Shown one piece after another: positions 61,608-64,000 of a DNA stretch of 64,000 bases (position 1 is its first letter; every line of letters begins with the position of its first letter). The stretch covers positions 62,001-126,000 of the forward strand of contig SUXS01000004.1 of NCBI GenBank assembly GCA_015060865.1, written 5' to 3'. The position numbers and the translations under genes are program-made. The stretch comes from Bacteroidales bacterium (GTDB lineage: Bacteria; Bacteroidota; Bacteroidia; Bacteroidales; Bacteroidaceae). The notes under the pieces were generated by a model, which worked only from the letters and a program-made list of their open reading frames with translations, did no database searches and was not told the DNA's origin.

Positions 61608-63200
61608 ATGTCAAATCTACAACCCAACACCCACCTCCAAGGAGGAAAATACCGCATTGTCCGATTCATCAGTAGTGGAGGATTCGGCTGCACATACGAA
61701 GCTGAACATGTAATGCTGCGAAAGCGATTGGCGATAAAGGAGTTCTTCGTAAAAGACTTCTGTAATCGTGACGAGGAAACAGGAAGCATCTCTGTCGGTA
61801 CCCAAAGCAAGACAGCACTTGTGGAGCGACTGATGCGAAAGTTCATAGATGAAGCGGTGGCATTGAGCCAAATGCATCACCCACATATTGTACAAGTGTC
61901 CGATGTGTTTATGGAGAATGGCTCGGCATACTATGTAATGGACTATATTGATGGTTGCTCGTTGGACGAAATGGTGAAACGATGTGGCAGATTACCCGAG
62001 CACGAGGCTTTGGCCTATATCCGTCAAGCTGCCGAGGCATTGGATTATGTGCACTCGCAAAACCGCTTGCACCTTGATATCAAGCCTGGTAATATCATGG
62101 TAGATGCAAGTGGACAGGCCATCCTTATCGACTTTGGTGTGTCCAAGCAATACGACTCAGTAGAAGGAGAGAATACCTCCACCTTGCTTGGTAAGACTCC
62201 CGGCTATGCACCCATAGAGCAGATGGGAAATAGCGTGCAGCAATTTACCCCAGCTACCGACATCTATGCCTTGGGAGCTACACTCTACAAGCTGCTCTCA
62301 GGAAATACTCCACCAGAGTCTACCGTGATTATCAACGACGGCATTCCCGAACTGGATGATATGATTTCGCAGCAGACACGTGATGCGGTCTACAAGTCTA
62401 TGGAATTCCGTCGTAGTGACCGTCCGCAGGCCATCAAGGATTTTTTAGCTTTGCTATCAAACGAAGCGGTAGAAGAAAAAGGAAACGCACGCGTAGACAA
62501 TAGCAATAACACTAACACGAAGACTCTTAAAGAAGTATCAACACTTGATATTGACGAGGCAACAATAATCCTTGGAGAAGAAGAGCAAACTTCTCAATCC
62601 GAAGAGGACGCATTGCGTGGTATATGTAATGGGCATGAATGGGTTGACTTGGGACTCAGCGTAAAATGGGCCACATGTAATGTAGGAGCAAATAACCCCG
62701 AGGATTTTGGCGATTACTTTGCTTGGGGAGAGACATCCGTTAAGGATATGTACTCAGTGGAAACCTACAAGTTTGCTGAAAAAAGATTTATAGGATGGCA
62801 TTACAGAAATGACTTTAAGAATTTTGGAGATACGATTTCAGGATTAAAGCTATATGACGTAGCAAATGCCCAATGGGGGAAACCTTGGCGCACGCCTACA
62901 AGAGAAGAGTTTGAGGAGTTACTAGAGAAATGTACTTGGACGTGGGTCAGTCAAAGACATCATCAAGGATATCAAATTACTGGTCCTAACGGCACACAGA
63001 TTTTCATGCCCGCAGCAGGAAAATGTCAAAACTCCATAGTTCCAAGTGATGTCGGCAAAAGTGCTGTTTATTGGAGTGCCACAGATGTTAAAAATGACTC
63101 GCAATTTGCTTATGGATTAGATTTTGGATGTGGATTTCATTCCTCAATTCTTTGGTATAGCCGATTTTACGGTTTCTCCGTTCGCCCTGTCACAGAATAA
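61608..63200 (+). CDS. Hanks-type Ser/Thr kinase 7 with FISUMP domain
   Basis: Protein of 530 residues, closest to kinase 6: SSGGFGCTYEA, LAIKEFF, LHLDIKPGNIM and LIDFGVSK in the kinase domain (about 12-285). An Asn/Thr-rich linker contains DEATIILG (T319). No membrane segment is visible. The FISUMP domain (about 340-530) has WVDLGLSVKWATCNVG, WGKPWRTPTREEF and VYWSATDV and ends in FSVRPVTE. The ATG at 61608 is preferred over an in-frame TTG at 61599 because it matches the paralogs. Last gene of the unit. Confidence 0.9.
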   Translation: MSNLQPNTHLQGGKYRIVRFISSGGFGCTYEAEHVMLRKRLAIKEFFVKDFCNRDEETGSISVGTQSKTALVERLMRKFIDEAVALSQMHHPHIVQVSDVFMENGSAYYVMDYIDGCSLDEMVKRCGRLPEHEALAYIRQAAEALDYVHSQNRLHLDIKPGNIMVDASGQAILIDFGVSKQYDSVEGENTSTLLGKTPGYAPIEQMGNSVQQFTPATDIYALGATLYKLLSGNTPPESTVIINDGIPELDDMISQQTRDAVYKSMEFRRSDRPQAIKDFLALLSNEAVEEKGNARVDNSNNTNTKTLKEVSTLDIDEATIILGEEEQTSQSEEDALRGICNGHEWVDLGLSVKWATCNVGANNPEDFGDYFAWGETSVKDMYSVETYKFAEKRFIGWHYRNDFKNFGDTISGLKLYDVANAQWGKPWRTPTREEFEELLEKCTWTWVSQRHHQGYQITGPNGTQIFMPAAGKCQNSIVPSDVGKSAVYWSATDVKNDSQFAYGLDFGCGFHSSILWYSRFYGFSVRPVTE

Positions 63201-63217
63201 TGATATTGAACGAGCGT

Positions 63218-63418
63218 AAACGAAAAGGAGCGCAACGATACATTTGATTCTTCTGATTTATCTCCGTGGGGGTCACAGATAATTTTATCATCGCGGAGGC
63301 TTGCCGACACCTCCGACGCACTGATATTGAGTGCTGCTGCCACATCCTTCATCGCAAAGGGATTGCCTCTATAAGTGACAATCTTTAGAAGTATAAGTAT
63401 ATCCTGCAGTTTTAATAT
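63218..63418 (-). pseudogene. Remnant of a winged-helix regulator
   Basis: On the minus strand an open frame without a start codon reads LQDILILLKIV...MKDVAAALNISASEVSASL before losing similarity. This looks like the first ~45 residues of the Bacteroidota LQDILxLLKI-type wHTH regulators; the frame then becomes unrelated and runs into the end of kinase 7. Probably a decayed fragment. The AT-rich DNA to 63600 holds a near-palindrome of TTCGCGAAT words (63468-63491) and no gene. Confidence 0.45.
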
Positions 63419-63611
63419 TTATTGCAAATAGGTATTTATTTGTTATTATTATAGTTGACTGCATCTATTCGCGATTCGCGAATTGCGAATCATTTCATCT
63501 ATCACGATGCAAATATTGTCATTTCTCTTTATACATTAGCAACATCCTCCTTTTTTTCTACAAACTTTCTCTTAACAACAGTCTGTTTTTATCAAACTAT
63601 GCAAAATCAGC

Positions 63612-63690
63612 CATTTCATACCTTAATTCCACCATTTCGTACAGTCGAGTTCAAAACGCTTGGCTGTGCGGAATGAATTTGTGAAATTTG
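63612..63690 (+). promoter_or_regulatory. LytTR-type site and promoter of the secreted protein at the right edge
   Basis: CATTTCATAC (63612-63621) and CATTTCGTAC (63633-63642), 21-bp period; TTG at 63660-63662 after 17 bp; GAAATTTG at 63683-63690 after 20 bp. Confidence 0.75.
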
Positions 63691-63739
63691 CACAAAGATA
63701 TTCAAAAAAATGTAGCTTTAATCTTTAATCAGTTGTATT

Positions 63740-64000
63740 ATGAAGAAGTTCTTATTACTTTTAGTGTTAAGCATTGGTGTTTTATCAGTAAATGCGCGTG
63801 AACCATATGGAGATTATATTAGCAGATACATTGTTTCATTTGATTCACAAACCAAAACAAAATCCTATCATCCTATTTATAACCCTATCAAGATTACTCA
63901 TTCTGGAATCCGAGTTAGCAACACCAATCAGGGTGTCAAGACTTGGGAGGCCAAATACCAGGGACCAATTCGTTTGACAAATGCAGGAGGTAGCGAGCGG
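63740..64000 (+). CDS. Partial secreted protein of unknown function
   Basis: First 87 codons of a gene cut by the window end. The start MKKFLLLLVLSIGVLSVNARE is a signal peptide; the mature part (YGDYISRYIVSF, THSGIRVSNTNQGVKTWEA) is not recognised and looks beta-rich. It has its own LytTR-type promoter with the strongest repeat pair of the window, so it is probably another envelope or secreted output of the regulon. Confidence 0.7.
   Translation, partial: MKKFLLLLVLSIGVLSVNAREPYGDYISRYIVSFDSQTKTKSYHPIYNPIKITHSGIRVSNTNQGVKTWEAKYQGPIRLTNAGGSER

Noticed and set aside
44832-63200. Type VI secretion regulatory locus (kinase, phosphatase, FHA)
   Set aside because: No tube, sheath, baseplate, ClpV or membrane-complex genes are present; only the phosphosignalling parts are shared with T6SS control.
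63792-63977. Small open frame of 61 codons near the right edge
   Set aside because: It overlaps in another frame the signal-peptide protein that starts at 63740 behind a good promoter.

Overview
The window is chromosomal DNA of a Bacteroidota member, most likely a gut or rumen Bacteroidales close to Prevotella or Bacteroides. Reasons: many promoters have the Bacteroidota form TTG-N19/20-TAnnTTTG; secreted proteins end in the GxYIVNxKK-type tail common in that group; gene content fits (PL11 lyase, LemA/TPM pair, VirE-HU pair, Nudix-type NrtR regulator, FISUMP domains). No rRNA, tRNA, CRISPR array or integrase was recognised.

Layout. 1-13.4 kb: hemW, an AsmA-like protein, MarC, a DPM1-like glycosyltransferase, sbcDC, a secreted PL11 rhamnogalacturonan lyase and an orphan L7/L12-C-terminal-like protein. 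13.6-18.3 kb: a 1556-residue secreted HExxH protein. 18.3-23.1 kb (minus strand): an ABC exporter operon (ATPase, three paralogous permeases, terminal GntR/YtrA-type regulator) with a different inverted-repeat cassette before each permease and a predicted GntR operator at its promoter. 23.2-28.8 kb: RidA and AlaX-like proteins, Hsp20, aroE, TPM and LemA proteins, and a Nudix/NrtR regulator with two palindromic operators next to a macro-domain-like protein. 28.9-34.7 kb: a TPR-retropepsin protein, a lipoprotein and three further genes. 34.8-39.3 kb: a degenerate MreB-like protein, a membrane protein, an AAA ATPase and an exported M23 peptidase. 39.35-42.73 kb: a VirE-like/HU-like gene pair bracketed by long inverted repeats that include two copies of a ~185-bp MITE. 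42.8-44.4 kb: hipBA with TATC-N8-GATA operators.

44.8-63.2 kb is a dense phosphothreonine signalling locus: a stand-alone LytTR regulator, two FHA proteins with zinc ribbons, an exported caspase-like protease, seven Hanks-type kinases with different C-terminal modules (FISUMP, pseudo-FGE, Sel1 plus DUF3298, or bare membrane anchors), a PP2C phosphatase and an acidic membrane protein. Several of these share a short acidic motif around a threonine, (D/E)-(D/E)-x-T-x-hydrophobic, which may be a kinase substrate and FHA docking site.

The main discovery is a fixed promoter architecture at seven places (28.8, 38.7, 44.7, 46.7, 50.4, 57.4 and 63.6 kb): two 10-bp direct repeats of consensus CATTTC(A/G)T(A/C)C with a 21-bp period, 17-18 bp upstream of a -33 TTG, then 20 bp to a -7 element. 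This resembles known LytTR-protein sites (for example E. coli YpdB). All four transcription units of the kinase locus, the LytTR gene itself, the TPR-retropepsin unit, the M23 peptidase and a new secreted protein at the right edge carry it. The best reading is one LytTR regulon joining Ser/Thr phosphosignalling, a caspase-like protease and envelope proteins.
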